Shown in pieces: positions 7,347-19,115 of a stretch of DNA of 64,000 nucleotides (position 1 is its first letter; each line of letters starts with the position of its first letter). The notes beneath the pieces were generated by a model. It had not been told where the DNA came from. It saw only the letters and a list, made by a program, of their open reading frames with translations, and searched no databases. The position numbers and the translations under genes were made by a program. The stretch is from Leclercia sp. S52 (GTDB lineage: Bacteria > Pseudomonadota > Gammaproteobacteria > Enterobacterales > Enterobacteriaceae): positions 3,658,001-3,722,000 of the forward strand of contig NZ_CP152474.1 of the NCBI RefSeq assembly GCF_039727615.1, written 5' to 3'.

Positions 7347-10300
7347 TCAGTTCTGAATGATCTCAACCGTATGGTTTTGTCCATCATCCTTCAGCGGTAT
7401 TCTGTCATCAGGGAGGAGAACACCATCCAGCGTCACGCAATATTCTGCATCGCCGCGTGAAACACTAATCTGATAATGGCTTTCACCATATTGATATGCC
7501 ATAGAAAAAGACGACCACTCATCCGGTAACCTGGCATGAACACTAAAGTCAGTGCCGGAACGTTTTATCCCCAGTAATTCCTCGGTAAGTAAACGCCAGG
7601 CCCAGCCTGCGGAACCGGTATACCAGCTCCACCCTGCACGTCCGGTATGGGGAGCGACGCTGTAGACATCAGCACTCATGACATAAGGCTCAGCTTTATA
7701 AATCCCGACAGAGTCCGCATTCAGGGTATGATTTATAGGGTTGAGCATTGACCAGAGTTGCCAGGCTCGTCCGGCATTCCCCATTCGGGCAAAGGCCATC
7801 ACTGCCCAGATGGCGCCATGCGTATACTGCCCTCCGTTTTCCCGCACGCCGGGCAGGTACCCCTGTATGTAGCCCGGATTTGGACCGTGTCCGTCGAAAG
7901 GAGGCGTTAACAGTTTGATCAGCCCTCCTTCGTTATCCACAAGGTGCTTATCCAGCGCCTGCATGGCCTTTGCGCACCGTCCCGGGCTCGCGGCGCCGGA
8001 CAATACAGACCAGCTCTGCGCAATCGCATCAATCCGGCAGTCCTGTGAGGTTTTCGATCCCAGGGGAGTACCATCGTCAAAATACCCGCGCCGGTACCAT
8101 TCCCCATCCCAGGCGTGGGCTTCGAGATTACTTTGCAGGCGCAGAGCCTGTGAACGGCACATCGCGGCGACGCTTTCATCCAGCCTGCGCTCCGCCAGCG
8201 CTGCAAACCGCTGCAAAATGTCGTACAGGAAGAAGCCCAGCCAGACGCTTTCACCTTTGCCTTCGATACCCACCCGGTTCATCCCGTCATTCCAGTCACC
8301 AGCCCCCATCAGCGGCAGGCCATGCTCCCCGAAGCGAAGTCCATAGTGAATAGCTTTGACGCAGTGTAACCAGAGTGTCTCTTCGGTGCCGCTGATGACC
8401 GGCGTGTCATAGACAGACTCTTCACCAGGCTGAAGCGAGCGTCCCTCCAGATAAGGAATGCGTATTTCCAGTGCATCCATATCCCCCGTCGTTTCAACAT
8501 AGTGGCAAACAGCAAGCGGCAGCCAAAGATAGTCATCGGAACAGCGGGTACGCACACCGTTGCCGTGAGGCGGGTGCCACCAGTGCTGCACATCCCCCCT
8601 CGATAAACTGCCGTGATGCACAGAGTATTATCTGTTCACGCATCCGGTCCGGAGCAGCGTGGCTCAGAGCCAGCGTATCCTGCAGCTGATCGCGAAAACC
8701 AAATGCACCGCCAGACTGATAGTAGCCACTCCGGGCCATAAGACGGCAGGCGACCGTCTGATACAACAGCCAGCCATTAACCAGTAAATTTACGGACGTG
8801 TCGGGGGTGTTAACTACGATTTTATCGAGAACATTGTGCCAGTGATTATGAATCCGGTTCAGCTCCTGGCGGACCGTATCCTCGTTCATGTAGCGGGCCA
8901 GCGTCTCCTGAGCACAAACATCATTCTCCTCTGCACCGAGGATAAAAATAAACGTCCTCTGGTCCCCGTCAATTAATGTAACCGCCGATTGCACCGCTCC
9001 GCAGGGATCCAGACCGGCCCCCGTCTTACCAGAAAGCTTTTGCAGTTTCATAGCCGAAGGGGCGTGAAGGGAACCATTACGGCCAATAAACTCCCGGCGG
9101 TCCCCTGTCAGAGAACAGTCATTACCGCTGACGGCAAAAAATGCAGTTCGGCCGCCACCATTATCACCATAAAAGTTATTCGCAAGTATCCCGCAGCCGC
9201 CGGGCGTTCTGGCCACATGTGTCACAATGTGAGGGGCTGAGCGCGTTCGTGTTTCTCCGAGCGTCCACTCTACATAGCCTGTGACGGAAAGTTGACGTGT
9301 CCGTCCCGAAGAGTTACTGAGCGTCAGGAGCACCAGTTTAACCGGATCTTCTTCAGCAACCAGGACCGTCAACTCGCTGTCTATACCACTCTCACGATGG
9401 GCAAAAACGCTGTAGCCAAAACCATGGCGGGTCAGGTAATCACCGTGTCCGCGAACAGGTAAAGCCGTCGGCGACCAGCACTCCCCGCTCTCTTCATCGC
9501 GCAGGTAAAATGCCTCGCCGCTGCGATCGCTCACCGGATCGTTCTCCCACGGCGTCAACCGGTATTCATGGGCATTCTCATACCAGGTATAGGCCTGCCC
9601 TGCCTCTGAGATCACACTGCCAAAACGAGAATTTGCCAGTATGTTCGACCAGGGAGCCGGTGTAAGCGCATTTTCCCGAAGGACGATCTGATACTCCCGC
9701 CCATCCTGAGAAAATCCACCGTATCCGTTGAAATGGCATAACTGACTGGTATCAGGGCTCCAGTCCGTATGTTGATTACGCTCGCGCACAGCACGCGGAA
9801 TGAATGCCCTTGCCGGCGATTTCAGGGTATGAATACGCTGGTTAAGCTGCTCATTAATACCCCCTGCGCGGTCATCAAGATAAAGACAGGCCACGCTCAT
9901 CAAAAGCAACTTATCCTCAGCGGAGAGATGCTCACCGTTGCGGACAAAAAGCCCGCCTTTTTTATCCAGCAGACTGGCTTCAGACCCGGCATAAATTAAC
10001 TCCATAATCTGATTTTGTAATCCCTGCTGGTAGCCGCCGGGGCTGTTATTCAGGATAACTAAATCAACATCCAGCCCTTTCTGTCTCCAGTAACGGTGTG
10101 CCTGAATCAGTGTGGTCACTGAGGTGATACTTTCCTCGCTGGTTATACTCAGCAGCACTATCGGCAGATCCCCTGAAATTGCCCAGCCCCACAGTCCGGA
10201 CTGGCCACGCCGGTTGCGGCCGATCGCCTGGCCTTCGGCGCGCAGCTCCTGGACAGGGTAAAGCACAGCGCTGGCGAGACTATTGAACAACGTGGCATCA

Positions 10301-13300
10301 TCTTCACTGGCGTTCATCTGGCGCAATACCACCAGACTGTGAGACCAGGCCAGTTCAAAGACGCGATCGGCGATAGGGTAATCGCGATATTTCTCCAGCA
10401 ACGCCAGGCTCTGCTGACGGGTCTCACTGATGCCATAAATGATATCAATCGTAACCGGCTGCCCCGGCTGCAGAATAATGGCGTTGCGAATTGCCAGTAT
10501 CGGATCCAGCACCGAGCCCGACGTGTTGCCTAGCATCCCTCCCGTCTCTATTGCCTGTGCATTCGCAGGGTTTCTGCCACGTCCAATAAACCTTGCCCTG
10601 TCCGTTTCAAACGACACGTTATGTCGGTTATCGCCGTGCACCACCATCATGTGAAACAGGCAAGGGCCCGGTTCATTCGGTGAACGCGGGCGCCGGTGGC
10701 AAAGAATAGCGTCACGCTCAGGAGCCAGCTCAGTCTGAATAAACAAATTGCTGAATGCCGGGTGTGCCAGATCGCTGGCATCAGGTGCCAGTACCACTTC
10801 AGCATAGGTTGTCAGCTCCAGAGAGCGAGGCTTGCGACCACGATGAATCAGTGTGAGCCGTCGCAATTCAACATCATCCTCCGGAGAGATCACCACCTGA
10901 GTTTTGACGCTGAGTCCCCCTAAGCTGCGTCTGAATTCTGCCCCCCGCATCGGTGAACAACACTTCCTCGTCTTGTCCGCTGGTGTAGCCTGTTGGTTGC
11001 CAGGTATTGCTCCACACATCTCCCGTCTGGGTATCGCGGATGTAGCAGAATGCTCCCCAGTTATCACGGGTGGTATCACTGCGCCAGCGCGTTAGTGCAA
11101 TATCATTCCAGCGACTGTAACCGCCGCCGCCCGCGGTCAACATCAGATGATAATGGCCGTTGGACAGGAGTTGAATATCCGGGGCGGGGGTATCCACGCT
11201 ATAGAAAATACGGGGTTCATAGCGAACGGGTTTGACCATGCCCTCATGAGATTCAAAATGACGGCGCGGACTGTACAGATCGACCGCATCCGGCACGCGC
11301 TCCTGTAACAGCAGACTCGCTGACCGGAATACCGTACTGGACATAAAGCGTTCAGTCATGGGGGCATCAAGCAGCACATGAGCCAGCGCCTGAAATGCCA
11401 TACCCTGGTGATGCGCCATCCAGGACTGTACCACCGCATAGAGCTGACCGGTTGCAAGACGTGAGGGGGTATAGTCCAGCGCTTCATAAAAACCGTATTC
11501 TCCGCGTGCACCATTTTTTTGCAGCCTGAACAGGTTCTCACAGGCTCTCTGTGGGGAAACCATCAGCGCCAGCAGCGTGGCGTAAGGAGCGACAACCATG
11601 TCATCGGCAAGTCCCCTGCGCAGACCGAGCCCCGGTACGCCAAATGCCTGATACTGATAATTATGCTGAACATCAAAAGCATGATAACCAGACTCTGAAA
11701 CACCCCATGGCACCCCGCGTTCTTTCCCCCAGTGAATCTGGCGCATAACCGCCGACTGACTCATTTCATCGAGCAGGCTGCCGGGCCAGGTGGGCATCAC
11801 CAGATTCGGCATCAGATATTCAAACATGGATCCGCTCCATGACATCAGGGCAGTTTCATTATCAATCGTGGTAAACAATCGACCCAGCGCGTACCAGCTT
11901 TTAAGAGGCAGCTGATTAGTCGCAATGGCAAGAAAACTGGTCAGGCGGATTTCAGACGGCAGGAGATCGTAGTGGCTCTTGTCAGGCATATTGGTGTCAC
12001 AGTTATAACCGACGCTGAGCAGACTGGTTGCTTCACTGTACAGAAAGGCGAAATCCATCCGGGCATGCTCATCCAGCCGCTGTTCCAGCTCGGTGATAAT
12101 ATTGAGTCGCATTCGGGCCTGCTCCGCCACTGACGCCGGAGGCGTTCCTGTACCGGTTAATGTCGGACGGGCAAGCTCGCTCAGCGTCGGCAGCTTCTGT
12201 TCATTCCAGGATGCAGGCAACCAGCCAAGCAACAGAGACCACTCATGGCAAAGCTGAACCAGTTGATGCTCCAGATGTCCAGCCCAGCGCATCTGAAGAG
12301 GAGATCCCTGATGACATGCGCTGGTCAGATGGTTGCACTGGGTGCGAATGCTTTTCAGTTCGCTGAAAAGCGCCTGCGGAGAGAGCGACACCGCGTTCAG
12401 GCAATGCTTGCGCAGCAGTCTCAGGCTGTCAGGTGGGTTCTTACCCCACTGTTTTTCCAGAATATCCAGCGTATCGTTCAGTCCTGCCAGTATCTGTTGG
12501 TTGCTTAAAACAGGCTGATGACGCATGGCGGACAGGCCTGCACGCAGGGTCAATAAATGCCCGGCCATATTGCCGCTGTCGACGCTGGAGATATAGCGTG
12601 GACTTAGGGGAACCAGCGTACGGGTGTCATACCAGTTGTAGAGATGGCCCCGGTAGTGCTCCATTTTATCCATCGTGTCGAGCGTGAGCGACACGCGCCG
12701 GAGCACCTCTCCGCCAGGCAGGTAGCCAAAGTCCCATGCCGTCAGGTTAGCCATAAGTGAAAGACCAATATTGGTAGGAGAAGTTCGGTGTGCCACCGTC
12801 GGTTGTGGTATTTCCTGATAATTATCAGGTGGAAGCCAGTTCTCTTTTGCTGTGGCAAATGTTTCAAAAAAAGCCCAGATTTCACGGCTTGTCTGGCGTA
12901 ACAGCTGTTTTTGTTCCTGATTAGGCGAAAAAACCTTACGCACGGGCTGGCGACTCAGCCAGCTCATCAGCAGCGGTGCCACACACCATACCAAACCGAT
13001 CGGTAACGCAATCCCCAGCAGCTGTGGGGCAAATTGTCCGGTCAGTATTGTCAGCGCCACGCCACCGGCAACGTTAAGCCACATCGCCTGATAAAAACGT
13101 GCAACAGTGGGTCTGGCCTGACTGCTGTCCTGGCTGTGGCTGACCCACTGGCTGAGGTGACGCCTGCTTATCCCCAGTCGCCATAGCGTCACGGCGATCG
13201 CTTTCAGCGAATATCCGGCTTCGTGCGGCAGTATCGCAAAATTAAGGCTGATACCTGACAGACGCTTCAGCGCGCCCGCCCCCACCAGTAACAGATGCGG

Positions 13301-15931
13301 CTTCAGGCGGCGACGCAGAGGTTTATGCAGAAGGTCATGGGCGATGCAGAGGATGGCTGGCAAAAGCCATATCAGCGAAAGTACGCCCAGCCAGTAAACC
13401 GGATTGGGTACCCCAAGCAGGGTGAAGAACAGCAATACCAGTAAGGAGGGGGCGACCAGACTGCGACGCAGATTATCGAGTAATTTCCAGTAAGAAAGTG
13501 CGGTCAGCGGATTCCTGACCCGGGTTCCATCGGCTTTTCTGACGCGTGGTTTTAGCCAGTTAAGCAGTTGCCAGTCACCCCGGATCCAGCGTGAACGTCG
13601 TGCAACATCCGACAGATAATTATTGGGATATTGTTCGTAGAGTAACACTTCACTCAGCAGACCCGAACGGGCATAGCATCCTTCGAGTAGGTCATGGCTG
13701 AGTACCAGATTTTCCGGGCAGATGTTGGTAGTGGCCTGCATAAAAATATCAACATCGTAAATCCCTTTGCCCACAAACGAGCCTTCCCCAAAGAGATCCT
13801 GATAAATATCCGAAGACATCATCGAATAAGGGTTATTGCCCGGTACGCTGCTGCGCAGGGCTGCGTAACGCCCCTGACCGTTGCGTGGTATCTCCTCCGC
13901 AAGACCGGGCTGTAAAATACCGAATCCTTTGACAACCCTCTGGCGTACCGGATCATACTCAGGCGTATTCAGCGGATGCGCCATCGTCGCGACGAGTTTG
14001 TGTGCCGTATCGCGCGGGAGCACCGTATCGCTGTCCAGTGTAATGACGTATTTTATGTGACCCGGTAAAAGGTGGGCAGGCATCTCTGCAACGCTGACGA
14101 ATTGCGTTCCGGGATGGCGCAACCAGCTGTTCAGTAACGCCAGTTTTCCCCGCTTGCGTTCATAGCCCATCCACGCTCCTTCCAATGGGTTCCATTCAGG
14201 CTGGCGATGTAACAGATAAAAACGTGGTCGGCCGGAGGGGTAGCGGCGATTAAGCGCCTGCGTATCGGCGATAGCCTGTCTGAGCAGCGCGTGACTTTCC
14301 GGCGAGGGTTCATTTTCAGAATCAGCAAAATCAGTGAGCAGCGCGAACCTGAGATTTTCGTTTTCATTCCCTAACCAGCAGACTTCAAGACTGGTGAGGA
14401 GCTGGCTGAAACTTTCGTGGCTGGTCAACATGCAGGGAATGACTAACATGGTGGCACTGTCAGCGGGAATCCCGGCTGAAAAATCCATCCCCGGCAAGGG
14501 TCGAGGAACGCGAAAACGGGTGGTTGCATCACTGAGTAAATCGCTCATTAACTGAGTCAAAGCGATAATCAGAGGCAATATCACCGCGATCAACAGCCAG
14601 TCTGTGCCCTGCATGGCGGTTTCGTGCAATATTGCTGCGGTCGCTGCGGTTGTCAGCAGCGTCAGGCTTCCAATCCATGACAGCAGGGTTATTCTGTTGA
14701 AACTGTGACGCAAGCGTAGGAGCCTTGAGGCGTATGCCAGGAGATGAATATCCAGCGCCTGTCGACCTTCGCCCGCAAGATAATAACCAACATGATGTTC
14801 CGGTGTATCGGGCGCTTTTTCCTCTGAAAACGCCAGCACTTTCTCTGCAACCTCAGGCTCGCTGAGACCGCTGTCTCTGGCCAGAACCTCAACTACGTGC
14901 CGGTAATGATCCCGGGTATTGAAGTGCATCCGGGGATAGATGCCGGCAGGATCATTGCGTAATGTCTGTTCGACAACGCTTATCGTTTCGGCGAAATCAG
15001 CCCAGTCCGTTTCACTCAATAATCGCAGGCCCGCAATGCTGTTACTTACGGACAGCTGGCTGGCGGCAAGCTGCTGATTGAAACTATGTATGAGAACGTC
15101 AGTGGTGATCCCCTGTTCCCGAAGGCACTGATCAACCCAGGTCAGAGGTAACGACAGCGCGTTGCCATGCCCCTGCAGGCGCCGCACCAGCTCTGCGACA
15201 AACGCACTGGTTAACGGAGGCCGGGAGCGCGCCATATCGGCAACCACCATGATTAAATCACCAGGCGCACTCTCTGCGCATTCGACAATCCTTGTTATCC
15301 ACGTATCGGCAAGGTTTCTGTCTTGCTGCGCTTTTATCACTTCCATACTGATACGACGAAGATTTTCAATCAGCGCCAGGCGCAGCATTCCCGGTAACGC
15401 CCAGACTTCACCCAGCGTCAGCGGCGTCACCTGTTGATAGGCAGTGAGATAGCTGGTCAGGCTGGCGGTATCCCAGCGGCCATCGCCGTGAGCAATAGCC
15501 TCTGATGCAATATGATAAATTCGTGGGCAATTCAGCGGCGATACCAGCGACGGAAGACCTTTGCCAAAGCTTTTCGGCAGATGCTGGCGGACAGTGCGGA
15601 TTTGTTCCTCAATCAGATAATAATTGTCCAGCAGCCATTCACCGGCGGGCATGATACTGGTCTTTTTACCCGCGTTAAGCTCATAGCAGTTTTGGGTAAT
15701 GACGGCCTCATTGTCGCCAAGCCGTTTCAGAAGATAATAAGGATGCTTATCCGGTGATACTTTATGAGTCCGCGCCAGCTTCTGGCCGTAGCGTTCCATC
15801 TGGACGGTCGAAAAGAGTTCTGACCGCGGCGAGCTTTCACCGGCAGGATCGTTCGCCGAAAACGTTATGTTTTCGGCAGCATTCATCAGTATACGGGAGC
15901 GGTTAAACCACGCTCTGGGGATCATTTTCAT
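7347..15931 (-). pseudogene. Cyclic beta-1,2-glucan synthase (NdvB/ChvB/Cgs-like), split by two frameshifts
   Basis: If two bases are removed this reads as one protein of about 2860 residues, the usual length of NdvB/ChvB/Cgs, a polytopic inner-membrane enzyme that builds cyclic beta-1,2-glucans from UDP-glucose. The first segment (15931-10874) has membrane helices and the family-84 glycosyltransferase core: ITLDSDTVLP, GEGSFVGKGIYDVDIF and RRSRWIRGDWQLLNWL. The middle and last parts are the GH94 glycoside-phosphorylase-like half that sets ring size, with VVISPEDDVELRR, the catalytic-type GDWNDGM near 8290, and EPYVMSADVYS. Breaks: C6 tract at 10941-10946 and C6 tract at 8594-8599; dropping one C in each restores DAGAEFRRS and FIEGDVQHWW. 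Both may be assembly errors, so the gene may be functional. Cyclic beta-1,2-glucans are typical of Rhizobiales, whereas enterobacteria normally make OpgGH glucans; acquisition by transfer is likely. Confidence 0.9.
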
Positions 15932-16086
15932 AGCATTGCTCTGATGCGACGTTAGCGCGCAGGAGCAGTTGCGAAATCAGTTCAGAAACGTTCTCTCAGG
16001 ATGGGCGTCAGGCATCAGGGATTTAACAGCTGCCGGAATCTAACATAAGTATAGGACATGAGCTCTGTTCTGCGGTTTTGGTCGAG

Positions 16087-16251
16087 CTAGCGTCGGGAGA
16101 TAAACAGAGCCTTACATCCGGGGCAAAGCATGGTCTGGTTGAGCCGGATTTTTGACAACGGTTGTACTGATTTTAAGCCACAAACAGGACAGGCAGCTGT
16201 GGCAGTAGACGCACTGCTGAAGAATTTCATTGCGTAATTGATAACAGACAT
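16087..16251 (-). CDS. Second small zinc-ribbon protein (54 residues)
   Basis: 54-residue frame starting at the ATG at 16251 and ending TAG at 16087. It contains AACPVCGLKS and MLCPGCKALF, two Cys pairs 18 residues apart, matching the spacing and surroundings of the zinc-ribbon gene at 6764-6940 (CPVC ... CPxC followed by LF). The upstream sequence includes AAAGGTTAATGGTT, with AAGG as a plausible ribosome site. It lies just upstream of the glucan synthase gene on the same strand and downstream of the Csp-like gene. I regard the two zinc-ribbon genes as paralogues flanking the glucan synthase. Function unknown. Confidence 0.65.
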   Translation of the reverse strand: MSVINYAMKFFSSASTATAACPVCGLKSVQPLSKIRLNQTMLCPGCKALFISRR

Positions 16252-16332
16252 AACCATTAACCTTTCAATGAATGAGCTTCACCGTACCATATGTGGTTAA
16301 GTTTTAATCTATCTATTTTGACACACTGAAAA

Positions 16333-16545
16333 TCAGGAAAGATAAATGTTCGCAGCCACAGGCCCCCTGAGACCGTTTATCCGGCAAAACTCTATGCGGC
16401 TTCCAGGGATGAGTAATTCTGATTCGCGGGAGTTAACGGCTGAAATGTGAAGCAGAACGTCTTTTCGTCCATCAGATGGGATGATGAGGCCTTTACCACT
16501 AAGAATATCAAAGCTTTTGACAATTCCTGTCATTTTATGGGACAA
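16333..16545 (-). CDS. CspF/CspH-like divergent cold-shock-domain protein
   Basis: 70 residues with the overall cold-shock-domain layout ([19 protein letters not shown] ... DVLLHISAV ... GPVAANIYL). The RNA-binding motifs are altered: RNP1, normally KGFGFI, reads KGLIIP, and the usual KWF is KSF. The E. coli members CspF and CspH have similar losses and are thought not to bind RNA like CspA. It is divergent from the canonical Csp gene at 16812, a csp pair arrangement comparable to cspB/cspF and cspG/cspH in E. coli. Intact frame; activity as a nucleic acid chaperone is doubtful. Confidence 0.85.
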   Translation of the reverse strand: MSHKMTGIVKSFDILSGKGLIIPSDGRKDVLLHISAVNSRESELLIPGSRIEFCRINGLRGPVAANIYLS

Positions 16546-16811
16546 GTCAATTCCTTATTGAAAACACGTAAAGACTATACATTGAAAATGGCATTCAGCC
16601 ACTTTTATTTTCCCTACAGGACCTCTGGACGGCTAAAAGATAATTTGCTTATATTGATTCCCTGTGCCTTAATGAATCCCATCAGTTCGATGTACTAATG
16701 AAAGTTAGAAATTTTCCGGGCAGTTCTCATTACCAGGCGCTATCGTTGATATCCCCTCTTTTTGAGTCCATACATTTACTATCAATACAATGATGTATAA
16801 CAGGAGTCAGT

Positions 16812-17030
16812 ATGACCTCTAGAATTACAGGCCTGGTAAAATGGTTTAACGAAGACAAAGGTTTTGGCTTCATCTCTCCTCTTGATGGCAGCAAAGATAT
16901 CGTTGTCCATTTTTCTGCGCTTAATGGCGACAACTTTAAAACTTTATTTGAAGGACAGAAAGTTGAATTCGCCATTCAGATCGGAGACAAAGGTCCTGCT
17001 GCTGCAAACGTAATACTTTGCGATAAATAA
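16812..17030 (+). CDS. CspA-family cold-shock protein
   Basis: 72 residues, the standard size. The cold-shock domain is complete: [18 protein letters not shown] with RNP1 (KGFGFI), then DIVVHFSAL as RNP2, and the closing GPAAANVI. These single OB-fold proteins bind single-stranded RNA and DNA and melt RNA structures after a temperature drop. Start ATG 16812 follows AGGAG (CAGGAGTCAGTATG). The preceding 266 bp without a gene could hold a long regulatory 5' leader, as cspA has, although I did not identify a cold box. Forms a divergent pair with the Csp-like gene at 16333-16545. Confidence 0.93.
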   Translation: MTSRITGLVKWFNEDKGFGFISPLDGSKDIVVHFSALNGDNFKTLFEGQKVEFAIQIGDKGPAAANVILCDK

Positions 17031-17330
17031 ATCAATGTGGGTCTGCGATAACGATGAAGGATTATCCCTGAGTAGACAGCCCCATAACTTAAATCAGTGA
17101 AAAATCGTTTATTCTTAATATCTGATCAGCATATTCTTCACAATTATGAGTGTGCTGACCGATGTAATGAAGTGCAGGACTACTGCATAAAAATTTTAAA
17201 AGCACAAACTAACTGCTTGTTAAATAAGAAGTGCGTAATGAGCGAGGCTATCTCCGAAAGAACCACGTAATGGCTTTGACCTTAATGGCATCTGCCAGCT
17301 AACACCCACGAGAGAACAGGATAATAGAAT

Positions 17331-17558
17331 ATGATTAAAGTCCTTGTTTTCTTTAATGCTGAATCCTGTAAAGTCATGACCGTTCTGGAAGGTATATCCT
17401 CTATCAGGCAGGAATATCCAAACGGTGAATAAACACATCTTCGGATTATGTCTGCAGGTTTTCCTTCCTTAACTGGCGATCATGGCATTGTTTACGTGGC
17501 TACTGACAGGGAGTTAACGTCACAGGAGATATTTGATGCGGCCAGGAAATATTTATAG
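17331..17558 (+). pseudogene. Small ORF with an internal stop codon
   Basis: One frame from the ATG at 17331 to the TAG at 17556-17558 is open except for a single TAA at 17430-17432. The two halves (33 and about 42 codons) have normal protein composition: VLVFFNAESCKVMTVLEGI before the stop and DHGIVYVATDRELTSQEIF after it. A Rho-independent terminator lies 90 bp downstream, as expected behind a real gene. An ATG at 17448 could restart the second half (36 residues), but it has no ribosome site. I do not recognise the family. The break is a substitution, not a homopolymer shift. Confidence 0.45.
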
Positions 17559-17648
17559 CAGTTTCATTACCTTCTCTGCTTCATGTTTAATTGCGTACCT
17601 ACCCTATTTATAAGATACAAACAAAAAAAATAAGTAAAAAAACTTTAT

Positions 17649-17674
17649 AGCCTGCTAACCGCAGGCTTTTTTTT
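17649..17674 (+). terminator. Rho-independent terminator
   Basis: Stem AGCCTGC/GCAGGCT (seven pairs) with a TAACC loop, followed by eight T's. It terminates plus-strand transcription from the broken small ORF at 17331 and possibly from the csp gene. Confidence 0.85.
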
Positions 17675-17978
17675 CAACACATTCTTTTAAAAATCGCTGT
17701 CAAATCAGGAAGTCACACTATGTGCATTGACAAAATACAGATGGCCCTCTACCTCCCTTCATGCTATTTTGCCTTTTATGATGAATCCTTCTGAGCGGCA
17801 GGGCAAATTAACCTGATGAATTTTCTAATGGAATGTTCATCATGCACGAACGAAGCAGCGGGTCATAGGGATACCCAAAGGCTTACCGGGAGGCATCGGC
17901 ATCATATTCATAAGCATCAAGCGATGCAGCAGAGGATTTTTCTCTGGATGTTTTATGCTTCTTGTTTTGTAAGAATTA

Positions 17979-18164
17979 TTGAAAGATTGTTATATATTTA
18001 GTCCAGCAATATGTCTGGCAACTATAATGGTTAGTTACTTCCTTTCCGAGTTCGGTGCTTCTTTTAAGGAGGATTTCACTTTTTACAAATTGGTGATTTC
18101 TTTAATGACTATAATATTTTCAATACTTATCTTATTTTTGTTAAATAATGCACTCATGAAGTAA
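17979..18164 (+). CDS. Possible small membrane protein
   Basis: A frame of 61 residues from a TTG codon at 17979, or 45 residues from the ATG at 18026. It is strongly hydrophobic, with two likely membrane segments: SPAICLATIMVSYFL and LVISLMTIIFSILILFLL, joined by a short charged loop (GASFKEDF). No clear ribosome site for either start. It resembles the many small two-helix stress proteins of enterobacteria, but I do not recognise a family and composition bias in an AT-rich region could produce such a frame. Confidence 0.3.
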   Translation: MKDCYIFSPAICLATIMVSYFLSEFGASFKEDFTFYKLVISLMTIIFSILILFLLNNALMK

Positions 18165-18196
18165 GGAGATACAGTTAAATTTCATCTCGAAGATAA

Positions 18197-18391
18197 TCAT
18201 CTTCTTCCTGAGATAAAACCTAAAGCGAAGCCTATACCGACTGCTATGAGAATACTTGTCGCAGGATATGACTCAACTTTATTCTTCATGCTGTTAGCCC
18301 CACTACGTAACGCATCATCGGTTTTAGTAGCGTATTCTTTTACTGTTTCCTTAAATTCATTTTCAGACTTTTCAGGTGAATGGTTAAACAT
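18197..18391 (-). CDS. DUF883/ElaB-YqjD-like membrane-anchored protein
   Basis: 64 residues: an amphipathic, charged N-terminal helix region (SEKSENEFKETVKEYA-type composition) followed by one C-terminal membrane helix ending ALGFISGRR, the hallmark of the DUF883 family (ElaB, YqjD, YgaM). Family members are stationary-phase proteins anchored by the C-terminal helix, and YqjD has been reported to bind ribosomes. It is shorter than ElaB or YqjD (about 100 residues), so the N-terminal part is reduced. Start ATG 18391 with GGAGAG six to eight bases upstream. Confidence 0.75.
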   Translation of the reverse strand: MFNHSPEKSENEFKETVKEYATKTDDALRSGANSMKNKVESYPATSILIAVGIGFALGFISGRR

Positions 18392-18600
18392 GGCACTCTC
18401 CGGTTTGAAATTATTTATTTAAGTATAGTCAACACCCTTAGGAAAATAAAAAGTTGCAGCTAAATAACACGACTTAGATTATTATTTTCTTACAGTGCTT
18501 TTTTATATACTTAATGAGTATATGCAAACCTAATCGGCGTTACAGTGTAGGGTACCCTATACTATTAAAACCTCATAAAGATAGGATGCCGGAGTAGACT

Positions 18601-18789
18601 ATGCTAACTTATTTAGAGATCCCAACTGCAGACGTCAGGTTGATGCAAGAAGAATGGCAGTATTCCATTAACGAATGGGAAGATGAAGGAGGGGCGTCTG
18701 AAAAAATATATAAAGATGTTGACATTCTAAAAAGTAACAATATGGAATTAATTTTTGATTTACTGTGCTTTGAAAATGAAGGGAAATAG
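18601..18789 (+). CDS. Small acidic hypothetical protein
   Basis: 62 residues, rich in Glu and Asp (EEWQYSINEWEDEGGASEK ... LLCFENEGK). The ATG at 18601 has a good CGGAG eight to nine bases upstream, which is the main reason to accept it. No family recognised, no membrane segment. About 50 bp upstream there is a short AT-rich stretch (TACCCTATACTATTA) that could serve as a promoter -10. Divergent from the DUF883 gene. Confidence 0.45.
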   Translation: MLTYLEIPTADVRLMQEEWQYSINEWEDEGGASEKIYKDVDILKSNNMELIFDLLCFENEGK

Positions 18790-19089
18790 CAACGGTAAAT
18801 ATCGTCTTTTCTTTTCTAATGTTCGTATTTGGTTCATCGCCGCCCAGAAACCTTGCCGCAGGAGCAATTCGTAAAGAATACAACCACACATTCGAAACCG
18901 CCCTAACTTTATGTATTGATCAAAAAATTCTGGTCAATGCCTTAGCTTTTTCCAAAGACGATTTCCGCGTCGACGCTTACTCTACTTGGTTCGTTAACTT
19001 CAAAGAAACAGCCGGAACTTCCTGCATGTATTGACCTGCTCAGCATTAACAAATTCAATAGAGATGTAATAAAATTCCGCTTCTGGCAA

Positions 19090-19109
19090 AGGGCTGCTGT
19101 TGCAGCCCT
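19090..19109 (-). terminator. Hairpin behind the integrase fragment
   Basis: Stem AGGGCTGC/GCAGCCCT, eight perfect pairs with a four-base loop, lying six bases past the stop of the minus-strand integrase fragment. The T-run on the minus strand is only three long, so termination may be weak. Confidence 0.45.
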
Positions 19110-19115
19110 CACAAA

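Noticed and set aside
18819..19034. 71-residue plus-strand frame
   Set aside because: No ribosome site and no recognisable family; it overlaps an equally poor minus-strand frame.
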